A stretch of 64,000 nucleotides of DNA from Enoplolaimus lenunculus (lineage: Eukaryota > Nematoda > Enoplea > Enoplida > Thoracostomopsidae). This document shows, piece by piece, positions 1 through 13,000 of the stretch. Under the pieces are notes generated by a model. It had not been told where the DNA came from, did not search any database, and was given only the letters and a program-made list of their open reading frames with translations. How positions within the stretch are numbered: position 1 is the stretch's first letter; each line of letters begins with the position of its first letter. The translations under genes and the position numbers were made by a program. The DNA is taken from NCBI GenBank assembly GCA_030248215.1, contig JASANG010000070.1, forward strand, positions 84,703-148,702. The letters are read 5' to 3'.

Positions 1-370
1 GCCTCTATAGTCATTATGATATTTTTGAAGTATGAATTGCGGTATAATTTTGAATCTATTTGTGAGTGATTTCAGTGATTTCTCTAATTTTGCGATTTTC
101 TAGACTTGAATGATTGGCGTTGTTGGCTTTTGGGAGACTTAGACGGTTCGAAGTTACAATGAACAAGTTCGGTAGTGTAAGCATATTACTTGTATTGTGT
201 CATACTTGAGCTTTACTTGTATAGCTTTACTTGCGGTGTTGGGGGAATAACAGGGGAACACGATTGCATTGCTGAGCCAGAGCGTAATAGCGTCATTGGA
301 AAGCGGAACTAAACGCGGAATTGATTTACACGAGCACACGAAATCACAAACTATTCACACCGCTCAGATT

Positions 371-478
371 TTTTTTGTGATAAAACCTTACAATTTTTCT
401 CCTTAGAAAATTTTTTGTAATAAAGCGATAACCTTACAATTTTTCCACTAAGAAAATTTTTTGGTCATAAAATGATAG
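371..478. repeat. Two-copy tandem repeat of about 50 bp
   Basis: A unit containing ACCTTACAATTTTT then TTAGAAAATTTTTTG occurs twice in a row with a few changes. The rest of 1-737, downstream of the large gene, shows no gene or recognisable element. Confidence 0.5.
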
Positions 479-737
479 CGTTTCACGACATTTGCCAGAA
501 ATCCTTCCCCCCCGTCAGAAATTTTTGCATCCGCCTCTGAATGCGATTATACTTTTAAATTACAGTGTTTACAATGCATTTGCTTTGTGGTTAGTTTTCT
601 TAAGAGTCTTTGTGAGCTTTTGAACCAAGGATTAACATTTACGGTAGTATCACACTTAAAAATCTCAAAATGTCAAACGCTCTCTCACGAAACTATATTC
701 GCAAGTGTAACTGAAGTCTAATTTCTTCAAATAAGCA

Positions 738-1077
738 TTACTTGATTTTGTTTTTAGCAGCCGACTTTCCTGCCTTCATTTCCGAAGCGATTGCATCCGA
801 GTTCACCTTGGAAACTTCAGCCTCTACAATTGAAGTTAAGGAGTGCGTTGATCCTAATGAAGCTGCAGCGGTCAAAATCGCTTCACACATCGCAGCAAAT
901 TCTTCCAAACCTTCATCTTCACCGAACGTTTTCCATTCTGAGACACTTGGTAGTTGGTTTGAAATCACCACGTCTTCGAAATAATCAATGAATGCAGCAA
1001 CTAAGTCCGAGATTGGTATTGAGTCGCCAAACATTTCAATTACATCAGCGATATCGACAAATCCGGTCAGCGAATCT
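738..1077 (-). CDS. Exon 15: terminal unit and stop (112 codons)
   Basis: Acceptor CCATATAG (weak pyrimidine tract), phase 2. Starts DSLTGFVDIADVIEMFGDSI and ends in a basic tail GKSAAKNKIK before TAA, unlike the acidic body of the protein. Two WKTFGEDEG-like and CEAILTAAAS helical stretches replace the usual centre. No canonical AATAAA is visible on this strand in the 737 bases that remain downstream. Confidence 0.8.
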
Positions 1078-4000
1078 CTATATGGTATCAAAACAATTTG
1101 TTTCCAGACAACTCGTCGATCGACAACTTGTATGTAATGCGAAATTTTATTTAGTCAACGATTTGTCGCCATCATTGTGCTTAAGCTTAGGCTTAGGCTT
1201 AAGATTAAGCTTAGAATTTTGCTTAGATTTATCACAGTCTTTAGGACACTGTTGCGAAGCAAGCTGTCGGCAGACGAAGTGTCCTTGATTCTATATATAT
1301 AAATATACAACTACACGCAGCAATACTAAATGTACCAGTTTTTAGAACGTCTCATTCTTTTGTTTTAACGCAAGTCCAAACCTGATTCATATTTAACTAC
1401 AATTCTCACAAAAACTACAAAAGAAGCATTCGAAATAGTTTATTTTGAAGATGTCAATTTTTTTCGATGATGCCCAAAAATTGACCGAGACCTTTCTTTG
1501 CCAGTCTAGGTGTCCGGTCGCGGTCTTGGCCTCAATCTCGATCTCGGTTTTGGTTCTTAACCGAGACAGCCCATCCCTGCTTTTATATGTGAATTAACGT
1601 TTTAGTGGCTTCAGAGAAAACCCTTTATCAACTATGTCTTAAAATTTAAAAATGCTGTTTTGCGGTAAACAGTGTTTTAGGCCATTATACTGCTAATTTT
1701 CGTAAATATTAGCTGCCATATGTACACCATTACAGCCAGAATTAGATTTCAGAACAATACTTAACTTCAAGAAACATTTTTCGCGATGGAGCGCGCAATG
1801 GGCGAAATTTGCCAAAACAAGTTATTTTCTTGTGGACTACGTTTTTCGGACCAACAACTTTCGCCAGTTACTATATATGCTTGATTTTAGTTTTGCTGGA
1901 TTCAAGCCAACCGGGAACCCTTACTGAATTCCGGTAAACGGTTTACAAATTGTATCTGTTAAAAATGATATTTTAGTTGTTTTTGTCGGTGCTAATGCCG
2001 ACTAAAGTAAATTCATCACTTAGCAGTCACTGTTCGCCAAGTTGCTAAACGTACATCACGAACAGTCGAGTAGTTTCTTTTTCCATTGAGACTGCGATGT
2101 TTTGCGTCACTTCGTCATCGGCAGCCGCCAGCGCGTCGGTGAACGCTTTAATTGTTGCAAAATCACCCCAGTTGTCGTTGAGTTCGAAGTCAAATTCAAC
2201 TCCAGTTGACGACAGAAATTCGACTATATATTCAACAATGAAATCAACCTGGGAATAGTCAAGTGTTTCCGAGTAAACCATCCACTCCTCGACGAGGGTT
2301 GTTGTTGTGGACGTTGTTACTGATTTAAACATTTGCATCAATCCTCCAATTGAATCCCTAAAATGTATTATTATAGCGGCTGGATAGAATGTTTTCATGA
2401 AAAGTCAAAATTTTCTGATGACTGTTTCGATTTTGAATGCTATGACGCTGCGTTTTTACTTTATCCCACTCAACAGCAAGCTTCGGAAAGGGTGTCGACT
2501 TTGCATGCCGTATATTTTTTCTTTAATTGGAAAACTTCCACGGTATATACTGTGCACTCTTTTGACCACAACTTCACGTAAAATCGCTATTTAGGCAAAA
2601 ACATCTACTCTCATATTATGCGGAACTCGCGTTATAAGCTAACCGGAGCAGCTTGAATTATGTTTTGTCTTTTATTACACTTTTTCTTAACATTTTGTCT
2701 GCATATAGACAACATATTATATTCAAAAAGATGTATTTGTCAGCTATCATCATGTGCAGGTCACCTTTTGTTCTTCAATATCATATGATATTCGAAGTTT
2801 TGTTAGCATGATATATTTTCAAATGTCTTAATACTTGAGGTAACATATCCAAATTGTCCAGTTGAATATCATATGATACCATGAATTGAAACTAACATTT
2901 TCGAATTATGATGCTGAGGAGGTTCTAAGCGATTTTATGTCAATAACAAATTTGCAAGCGTGTATTTTGCATTTTGAAGAACGTCTGTCTGTAAGGTTTC
3001 CATTCTTGTATTACCACCCGAATATTACACTGTCCCGCTGACTATCATATAATTCGTTGTAATTTCGGAATATGATGTGATATTCTCATCTAAGCATCGC
3101 ATGGCATACCGACTCAAATGCACATTAATCTTCTGAGAGCGGTAGTTTGTACTGCAACTTCCACAATAACATGCGTACACCAGGTGACTTTTGAGGGGGT
3201 AGTGTCATGGACACGGAAGCCAAAAAACTTCTGTATCCTGAATGTTGAAGCCAAAAAGCTTCAGTGTCCTGGACATTGAAGCATTTTTTGCTTCAGCATC
3301 TCCACACTGAACCTTTTTGGTTTCAATGTTCAGGAAACATTTTTGGCTTCAACGTCCGGGATACTGAAGCATTTTTGGCTTCAATGTTCAGGATACATAC
3401 TGAAGCCAAAAATGCTCCAGTATCCTGGACACTGAAGGATTTTTGGCTCCAGTATCCCACACACTTCAGTATGCAGGCTACTGAAGCCAAAATTGCGTCA
3501 GTGTGAAAAATGCTGAAGCCGAAAATGCTTCAGTGTCCAGGATATTGAAGCATTTTTGGCTTCAGTATCCGGGATTCTAAGAGACAGAGGCGTAAGTATC
3601 CTGTATACTGCTGCCAAAAAGCTCCAGTATCCTCGCACCATGAAAATGTAACGTAACAAATAGCGTCTGAATATAATTTTGAATATAATTTTATTGTCGT
3701 ATAACATCCGAGTTATGTCTGTTTGCCCAATACGAGAGCCCGAATTTTAACATTGACGTCGCATGAACATACGACAAACCGTGACCCGCCTGCCGTACTT
3801 ATAACGTGAATCCCGCATTAATGGAGCCGTGTAGGATACAAATGCAACGCGCGCTAAGCACATTCTTTCCTTTCATACATAACGTGCCAAACTGCATAAT
3901 CTTGTCTAAATAGTACTATACGCCCTTTCTTTTTCTCATCTAGATTTAGGTGACGTGAACTTATAATTTGAACGAGATATAGGATATAATATCACAAGAC

Positions 4001-7000
4001 CAAACGAAATACAAGATGAAAAACGATTAAACTCGCGTCAATTCCAATGTACCTTTAGCTAAAAAACAAATGTTAAACTTACTTGTAAACCAGTTGAAAT
4101 TTCCACTTACTCATCATATTGGTATTTCCTGCTCTTCACAAAATATTAAGCTGAATTTTTGTGGATTTCTACAAAACATTAAGTTGATTCAAGTTGATTA
4201 ATCCAACATTACCTTTGTACAACACGTGTCTGTTCTTCTTTGATTTTTGTTACCGCTGTTTTCCATTCACTTGATTCAATTTTGCTAATCTCGTCCGTAA
4301 AACTGTCCATCCATTCGCCGATATCAAAATCTTCGCTTCCAATTGAATCCAACGAAACGCTCAACGTAATCCCACTTCTACCAACAACATCCAAAAAGAG
4401 TGGAACAATCTGAATTAATTCCCATGATGAATACGAGTCAAAAAATGCCGCAATTTCGTCGCCAATGCTTTCGCTCGATGAAAAATCTAGCGACTCAAGG
4501 AATTCTTGAGTTTCAATTGTATACGATCTGCAATTAAACCATTTGAAAAGTTTTCCTACTATTGCTTTCAAAAACAGAGGCAGTGGGTAAAGTGAGTTTC
4601 AACTTTGTGTCAATTTACCTTTGCGATCAATTTTTAAAATCCAGTAGAAAATTGATAAACTCAAATAAGATCAATTTACCACTGCTGATTTTTAAATTGT
4701 TAGATATAGAACATTGACCCGTTTTCCAAGTTCAATTTTCCTTGACAAATTTTGACGGCAGTGATAATTTTTTGCATTATGAGTCTTTGAAAACCAGCAA
4801 ACACAGTAACGGTTAAGTTTGTGCAGTACTTTGCAACTTTGTGCAATACACGGTTTGCCAGTAATTAAGAATTACAGTATAAAAATAGAGGCGCAATAGA
4901 CGAGGCTTTCATTTTGTTTCTACAATATTAGGTCAGCAATCAAGAATTCAAGTAGATGTGCATAATATACATAGCGGTTTATAATATATAGCGAGTCAAT
5001 ACAAAGTTTTCACTAACATACATTTTTATATCAGCAGATAAAACACGAAAAACCAATAGTGTTCTCTTCAATTGCAAAACACAGTTACCGATTAAATATG
5101 AACTGCAAAATTTTCTGAACCCAGAGTAAGATCGGCATCAAAAAATAATAAAAACAAGCCTCGAAAGTAAATCTTACGCCCGAGATTCCACTGCTAATCC
5201 TTGTTGAACTGTTTCCACGCTTGATTTCATGCTTGCTTCATCTACAGACGAAAGCATATTTTCAACAGTGTTAACTATATTGTCCGCTGAAACACTCGCG
5301 TCTTGAACTAAGCTGTCAACGTCAATTGGAAATTCTACACTGTACGTCGAAAATACTTCTTCGCAAGTTGATAAAACAATAACAATTTCATCGTACGATA
5401 AATTAATGATTAATTCAATAAGTATATCAATTACTGAAGTTGAGCTGAGCATTGCAATGGACAAGATCTCTTGGATTTCATTTTTTGATTCGCTGAAATA
5501 TAAAATATTGCAGTGGTCAACAACCGTTAAAATTAGAGGATGACAGAAATACTGAGTTGTCTACTAAAACCCAGACAAATATGTCAGAAAACAAAAAACG
5601 AATTACAACAACCAAACTCTGAAGGAGACAAACCAACAAATGTGTCGTGAACAACACTATTAACCATATTCCTCACTCTGTCCGCCTAGCACAAAATAAC
5701 CGATAAACTTACATGATAACTTGCTCTTCAAGTACAACTTCGGTTTGTTTGATGTTTTCAAAAAAATCGCCGACAGAAGTTTCGCCGGATTTTAGTTTAT
5801 CAAGTTCTTTTTTGAACTGTTCAGTCGCTTGTTCGTTACCTTCTGATAAATCGACTTTGATCGGAAATTCAGCATTAGTCACATATTCATACTCTTCAAT
5901 TAACAGTTCAACAATTGCTACACACATTGCTGGCTCGTAGTTCGATGCGATAAACTCAAGCTCATATAACAACGATTCTTCGTCGACAATTGCTCGAGAC
6001 AAAATTTCTTCCGTTATTATAATGAGTTCGCTGAAAAATTACAAATTTAATTTTTTCGTTAAACCTTTTCGCTAGTACACAATTCTCAAAATGATTTTTG
6101 AGATAAATTTTCACAAATCAATTTTCGCTGAAAACTTTTTGAAATAAATTTTTGCTACAAACCTTCTACATCAATTTTAGCTACAAAATGTTTCAAATCA
6201 ATGTTTACGATAAATTTTTCAAAATAGTTTTGCTACTGAATTCTCAAAAATTATTTTTACGACAAAATTTTCAAAATTTCGATGTTTGTGTCAATTTTTT
6301 CCAAATCATTTCGGCGCTACGCTATTTTCAAAATGCATTTTTGCGATAAATCTTTTTCAAAAACTTTTTGTTGCACAATTCTCAAAATAAATATGCCGAC
6401 AAATTTTCAAGTTCAATCCTTGCTACAAAGTTTTCAATGTCATGTTTGCTACAACTTTTTCCTAATCTTTTTGTTACCCAATTCGCGAAATAAATTTTCG
6501 GTCCAAACTTTTGAAAATACGTTCATGCGATAAATTTTTTTAAACATTTAGCTACAAATTTCAAAAAATGAATTGTACGGCAAATTTTCAAAATCAATCC
6601 TTGCTACGAACTTTTCAAAATCAGTGTTTGAGACAAATTTTTCTAAGTCGTTTCGTTGCATAATTCTCAAAATGAATTTTTACGACAAATTTTCAAAATC
6701 AACTTTTGTTTCAGAATTTTCAAAATATGTTTTGCTACATAATTTTTAAGATCAATATCCGCTGCAAAATCTTGAAAGCCAACTTCTACTACAATTATTT
6801 CAATATGATTTTCGCTACTCACTTTTGGAAATAAAATTTTTAGGACAAATTTTCAAAATGATTTTTGCTGAGCAAACTTATTAATAACTATTTTTATAGC
6901 TACAAAATTTTCTATTTTGACAATTTTTCAAAATCGATTTTGCCTACAAGAATTTTTTTAAAAACTTTTACGAAAAATGTTTTCAACATAAATTTTCGCT

Positions 7001-10000
7001 ACAAAATTTTCAATGTTATCGTTTCCGACAAATTTGAAAATCAATTTTTGCTAGAAAATGCTCAAAGTCAATTTTTTGCTGCAACTTTTTCAAAATCATA
7101 AAAATTCAAAATAAGAGAAAATTTTGTAAACCAATTTTTGCAACAAAATTCCGAAATCAATTTTCTTTTTAAAACTTTCAGAATCAATTATCGCCTCATT
7201 AGAAAAACGATTTTCAAAACTTTAATGGACTATTTATATAAAGTTTACAAGCCAAATACTAAAATCATAAGCTTTCACTAAAACTTATGGGAACTTCATG
7301 CGCAAGCTTGAGTTTGAGTTCGCACCAGAAGCGCATCTTCAATTTTAGTGGGTCCTCTAACCTTTCGAATTCAGCTTCGAAGTAATATTGTATTTGTGTA
7401 CTGGCTTCAATCTTTCCTATTGCCAAGTTACCATAGGCGTTTGAAAAACCGCCCAATTCTACTTCTTTAGTGCCTTCAATCATTCCATCTGTCACGGTTT
7501 CATCGACATTTTCCGAACTGTCCAATCCTATTGGTGCAATGCTTCCAATAATTTCATTTGATTCATCGACATTTTCCAAACTGTCCGCACCTATTTGTGT
7601 ACTGAATTCAATAATTGCATTTGTACCGGCGTCATCGACGTTTGCCAAAGCGTCCAAAAAGCCGCCAACAATTTCACTGGAATCCGCAGTTTCGAAATCA
7701 ATGATCGGAAGTCCAAGTGATTCTGGTTCAATTCCAAAATCTCCATATACTACGTAGAAAATTTCAATGTATGTAATTGCAACGGTAACGTCAGTAAATG
7801 ATTCGATAAACGCTGCGCATTTTTGCCCAAGTGTCTCAGGAGTTCGTAACGCTTCATCCAAAAATTGGTAGACGTATCCATAATAAACGCTGAAAAACAA
7901 ACAAAAATTATTTATTCATAAAAAGTGCAATTCAAATGTGCAAGTTTTTCCACTGAATTCTTCTCTGGCTGCTACTTGTCAGTTATGCAGTTTCCACAAT
8001 ATCATGCGTATACCAGCAGAATTTTAAAGAGGTGGTGTGTAGCGTACTTCAGTGCGATGCATACTGCCAGTTTAAATGTCGCCTGGTATACGCATGATAT
8101 TATGAAAATTCCGTTATAAATTTTCAAATATATTGCAGCTTAAAGGAAATGATGTCTATCTTTGTCTTTAAACTATTCTGAATATTTTTTCACTCCGGAG
8201 CTTCAATTTAAATTCAAATTTTTAAATATATACTTGAGTGCTTCTTCAGTAATGCCTTCTGTGATTGCCGAGGCAGCATCTGCAAGTAAATTACTGAATT
8301 CAGTATTTGACAATATTAATGATATGAATTCAGCTGCTCCTGCGTAGCCCGAAGTGGTCGAGTCAAATTCGAAGGAAATATCAATTCGCAGCGAAGAAGC
8401 AAAATAAATAAAATTATTAATTAAATCGATGCCATTTTCAACTGGTGTTGTATCCCAAAGGAGTACAAATTCTTCAACAATATCTAGTTCTTCGCGTTTA
8501 ACACGATCGAATAGGAGTTGAATTTCGACGTATGTTGTTCTACAACAACCCAATACAATACTAATAATATTATGCATACTTGTCACTGTCGTTGAATCCA
8601 TTTGTAACGCAGTAAAATATATTTCCCAACAAATTTACCCTTGTGCAAATGGCACAACGTATTCGTGTTACATTTTGGCTTGCATCACTATACTTTTTTG
8701 CTACATCGAGCGTTTCGCATAGCGGAATATGTGCCGCAGGTTTTAAAAATTGTAAACCCGTCCCAATGCCTTCAAATAAGTGTACTAGCGATTCCAAATG
8801 AGCGAATGAATTTAGTACATTTTTCGTGGTTATTTAATGATTTTGTTTTTAAATTTATTAATGACTTGCAGTGGCCGTAGTTTGCTTGTTCTGGAAAATT
8901 CGGTTGCTAACAACAATTTGTGCTACCAGCAGTACCTGGAGATTTTGCGCAACAGTTTGCAACTACTTACAGAAATTCACTTGTTACAAACTTCGGCAAT
9001 AATTTTCGATTACGTAAATTCAACTCATTGCACATAAATGGGGTATAGCGGAAACGCAGCATGAAGCTGGATATATTATTTTTTATACAGAAAGTGCAGA
9101 ATTACATACAACTGTAGTAGACATTTTGAGATACAGTTGAAAATACCGATACGTATCGGCATGCATCACTTATGGTGGCGCTATACATGTCGTGAGATCG
9201 GCGACGCAAGCCAAAAATCTACTATTACAAGTTGTTAGGCGATGAATGTTGCAAATTATGCATGCTGTCGTACGATGCCTGACGTCTCTGGACGGTACTG
9301 CAATAATCAAAAAGTATAGCGAAAATCTTACTGAACGTTTCGTTCAACCAGAATTCTATTAACAGACAGGCAACCGTTATAGAACGATTCAGCATCAACT
9401 GATGTTAACTCATTCGTAATGTCGTCAAAGAAAGTGGAAATATCGATGTTGTAACGGTCAAGATTGAAATAAATCGGGAAATCGAACCGAAATTCAACAC
9501 TAATTGATTGAAACGTAAACAGAATGACGTAAAGTTCTTCGGCATTTTCTTTAAACGTTTCAATGTAACTTGAAAATTGAGCCATAAACGATGCCGCATC
9601 ACCGGAACGAAGCAGGGTTGACAGTGTTTCGCGCACTTCATCTCGTTTCGATCTATATTAATATTCGACAACTTTATGACATTAGTTTTTTATAAGAATG
9701 AGGTACCCTCAAATTGTTCAACAATTGCGACACGTAATTTAGGCATTTATCCAACAGTTACTCAAATTTATCCTACGTCTTGAAATTTGATTTGTTGAGA
9801 AGAACAACAAAAACATTTAAGCCTGATTGATATAAGCAAAGAAATTTAGGTAAAATTTAAGAACATCCTAGGATGGGCATTCGGAGTTTAACATGAACAA
9901 GAGATGTTGAATGTTTTTCATTTTTTAGACAAACCGAGCACATCACCTCACCCAGCCCACTGGTATAATCCAGTCATATTTTATTTCCTGTTATATACTT

Positions 10001-13000
10001 TCCGCTCCATGTATAAGTACAGTCTTATTCTCTAAAACATGTGCTTAAAATTTAATAGTACTGTTGCCGAATTAAGTGCTGGCTTTACTTAGCATGGTGC
10101 TTGCCAGAGTCTTACTTAATTCAAAGCAAACAAAAAATTGTTAGTTTTACATTTTTATTAATCATTCATCAAATAACGTAAGTAGTGTTACTTATTTACA
10201 TTATTTCGACAAACATTTACTCAATATTTAGGGCATATATATACTTAAATTAAGTTGGTGAAACATAACTAAAGTATTTTAAGTAGAGTGTTTTTACAGA
10301 ATACGTTGTTTCACAAGGAAAACTGGAAAAAATCCGGCAAATTTTATTTGATCGAATTCCGTACCGAACTTGAGCGTCAAAATAAATTGCATCCGCTGAT
10401 TGACACGACATCACGTAGACGTCGCTATCAATTGACCTAATCGATTCAATGTACCAGTTTCGAAATTCAATTTCATTTGCAACCGGTGACGAAAAATCAA
10501 ACTCAAAACCGGGCGGATTGATGCCGTAGCGCTCCATATAATAATACGACCATTCAGCGTATACAATGGTTAGAGTTATGTCCATGTTTAAGAACAACTG
10601 AATCATATTTTCTTGAAAAGTTGACAAATCACGCAACAATACGGTTAATTGTTGTTGCAAGTCTCGTTGTAGTTTCCTATAAAACAAATGAAGTCCTGTT
10701 CACACGTGCAACTTTTTCAGCGACAACTTTTACTGCTGCGACTTGCAGCTGCAAATTGTCGTTGCAAAATCTTAAACGAATGAATTTGCTTTATGTGCAA
10801 AACAAATTATTTGGTTTGCGCAGTTATTGGCTGCCTATAGTCTAGGTACGGAACTGAGACTTCAGACCGTTTTACTATGCAGCTGGAAAAGCGGGCCTCC
10901 AAAGCAGGGATCGAACTCTCAACCTGCGGATCCTTAAGCGAACACTCTACCACTGCGCCACGCAGCCCGCCTCTTTAACTGCATTGTTCGTCGACTATTT
11001 GTGTCGACCGTATGCCGCCAAGTAGTATACATACAGTGCACTGCACTATATTGCATATGCAGATAACGGACAAGCATGTCTCACATGCTTACATGCCATT
11101 ATTTTCAACAAGGTCGTCCCTTGACCGTCCATCCTATTGCCGACTGGATACCGTGCTCATAGCACGGCAATTTAGGCACCATCCAGGTTATACTGCTCTC
11201 GCCAATGTAAAAAAATGTCCATGTTATTATTGGAAAGTAGCAACAAAATTGCAGCTATTTCATGCACCAAGTAATTATTTTCACACTATTTAGCTAGTAC
11301 GTTTCGTTGAAGTCTATTCTTTTAGGACATGTTCGAAAAAAGATAGGGTATTTGGAAAACGTATTTTCTTGCGCCAAAAATAGAATTTATCGAAAAATTT
11401 GAATTTCACGCTTAAATTTGAATTTTAGGCCAAAATTTGAATTTTTCCGCCAAAATATGAATTATCCCGCCAAAATTGAAGCTTTCCCGCCAAAATTTAA
11501 TTTTTGTCGCCAAAATTTGAATTTACCACCAAAATTCGAATTTCCTGCCAAAACTGGAATTCCCGCCAAAATTTGAATTGCACCCCGCCAAATTTGAATT
11601 TCCGTACCAAAATTTTATTTCCGTGCCAAAATTTGAAGAATCATCAAAAATTTTAAACTCTACAGCTTCTAACCGTTGCTCCAACAATTTGTACTGTATT
11701 TTAAAAGGGTGATATTTTTTACACACTGTTTTTGCCCGGTCCCTTTATTTTGTAGGTCATTTGTATAGTTAGCTAAAATTTTGGACACTGTATTTAGAGA
11801 GTTTTCGTAAATTAGCTAGGTATTAATATGGTGGGACATTTTTTGACATTGGCGAGCGCAGTATAACCTGTATCGTGCATTACGATTGCGCTCACGCTAA
11901 GACCGTCAGCGTGTCAGACAGACGCTGTTACCACCGCACCACGTATCCCGCCTCTCCAACTGCACTTTTCGTCGACTATAATGTCGACTGTATGCTGCCA
12001 GCTAGCCTACATACAGTGCACTGCACTATACTGCATGTGCACAAAACGAACAAGCATGCCTCACATGCTCACATGCTTACATGCCCTAATTTTCAACAAC
12101 GTCCCTTTACCGTCCATCTTATTTTCGACTGGATACCGTGCTCATAGTGTGACAAATTGCCATTACCCTCACGGCGTAGCCCACATGTCAGTCTAGGTAG
12201 GAACCGGGAGTTCAGACCTTTTAACTAGCAGCCTAAAACTTTAGAGTCAAAGCATACGCAATTTGCCCGTTTTGAGCAAAATCGAACCTAAATAGTGTCT
12301 CTGCAACCCGATCTGTATACTGTATACCCAAGTTTTATTGTCGTTAATTTTTTGACTATGTTTGCAAAAACATCAACTGGTGCTTACTAAGCTAAGTAGT
12401 GTTTACAGTTTACCATACGCGCAAAATTTTGTTAACTTTATATGGAACTAGTAAGCACAACCGCGTCGGTAAAAAGTGGATTAGTAATATTCAAGATAGA
12501 TTTTGGGGTGTTCTTTATCGCACGGGAAATAGTTTCGGTCAAATGTAGATTTAGTAAAGCTACAGGTCAAAAAATATCACATATTGAACCAATTTCACAG
12601 TTACTCAATTGATACGCTAACCTATACGTTTGTGAGGTTCTGTTCAACCAATAATACATATTAAAAATTTCAAAATATCCGATTTGGAACAGTAAAAACA
12701 GTTCCTGGACTCAGCTTATTTTAATTACTCCAATAAATATGGGTTTGAGACGAAACTTTTTGTTGAGAAAACTTAACAAGTACCGTTCTAAAACTGGAAC
12801 CATTACTTTTCAATTTTTGACGATGTGATTCGTGTGCATCGGCTGAGCGTTTCGTCCGTGAAATCGTCTGCCATATTTTGGAGTATTTTCACAAATTGTG
12901 GGGTTTGTTGCATACGATTTGCGACAGATCCAAGTGGCCGAGTATCGAGACGTCGTGGCGTCTCCGGTTCTAAACATTGAGTCAACGTTGAATCGTACAG

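Noticed and set aside
3264-3707. Frames with KHFLLQH and similar repeats on both strands
   Set aside because: Produced by the alternating palindromic minisatellite inside the nested MITE.
6152-7101. Several Phe/Lys/Asn-rich plus-strand frames
   Set aside because: Produced by the AAATTTTCAAAATC minisatellite.
10890-10978. Possible tRNA gene (A and B boxes, minus strand)
   Set aside because: Anticodon and acceptor stems do not pair well, and a homologous degraded copy lies 1 kb away: SINE head.
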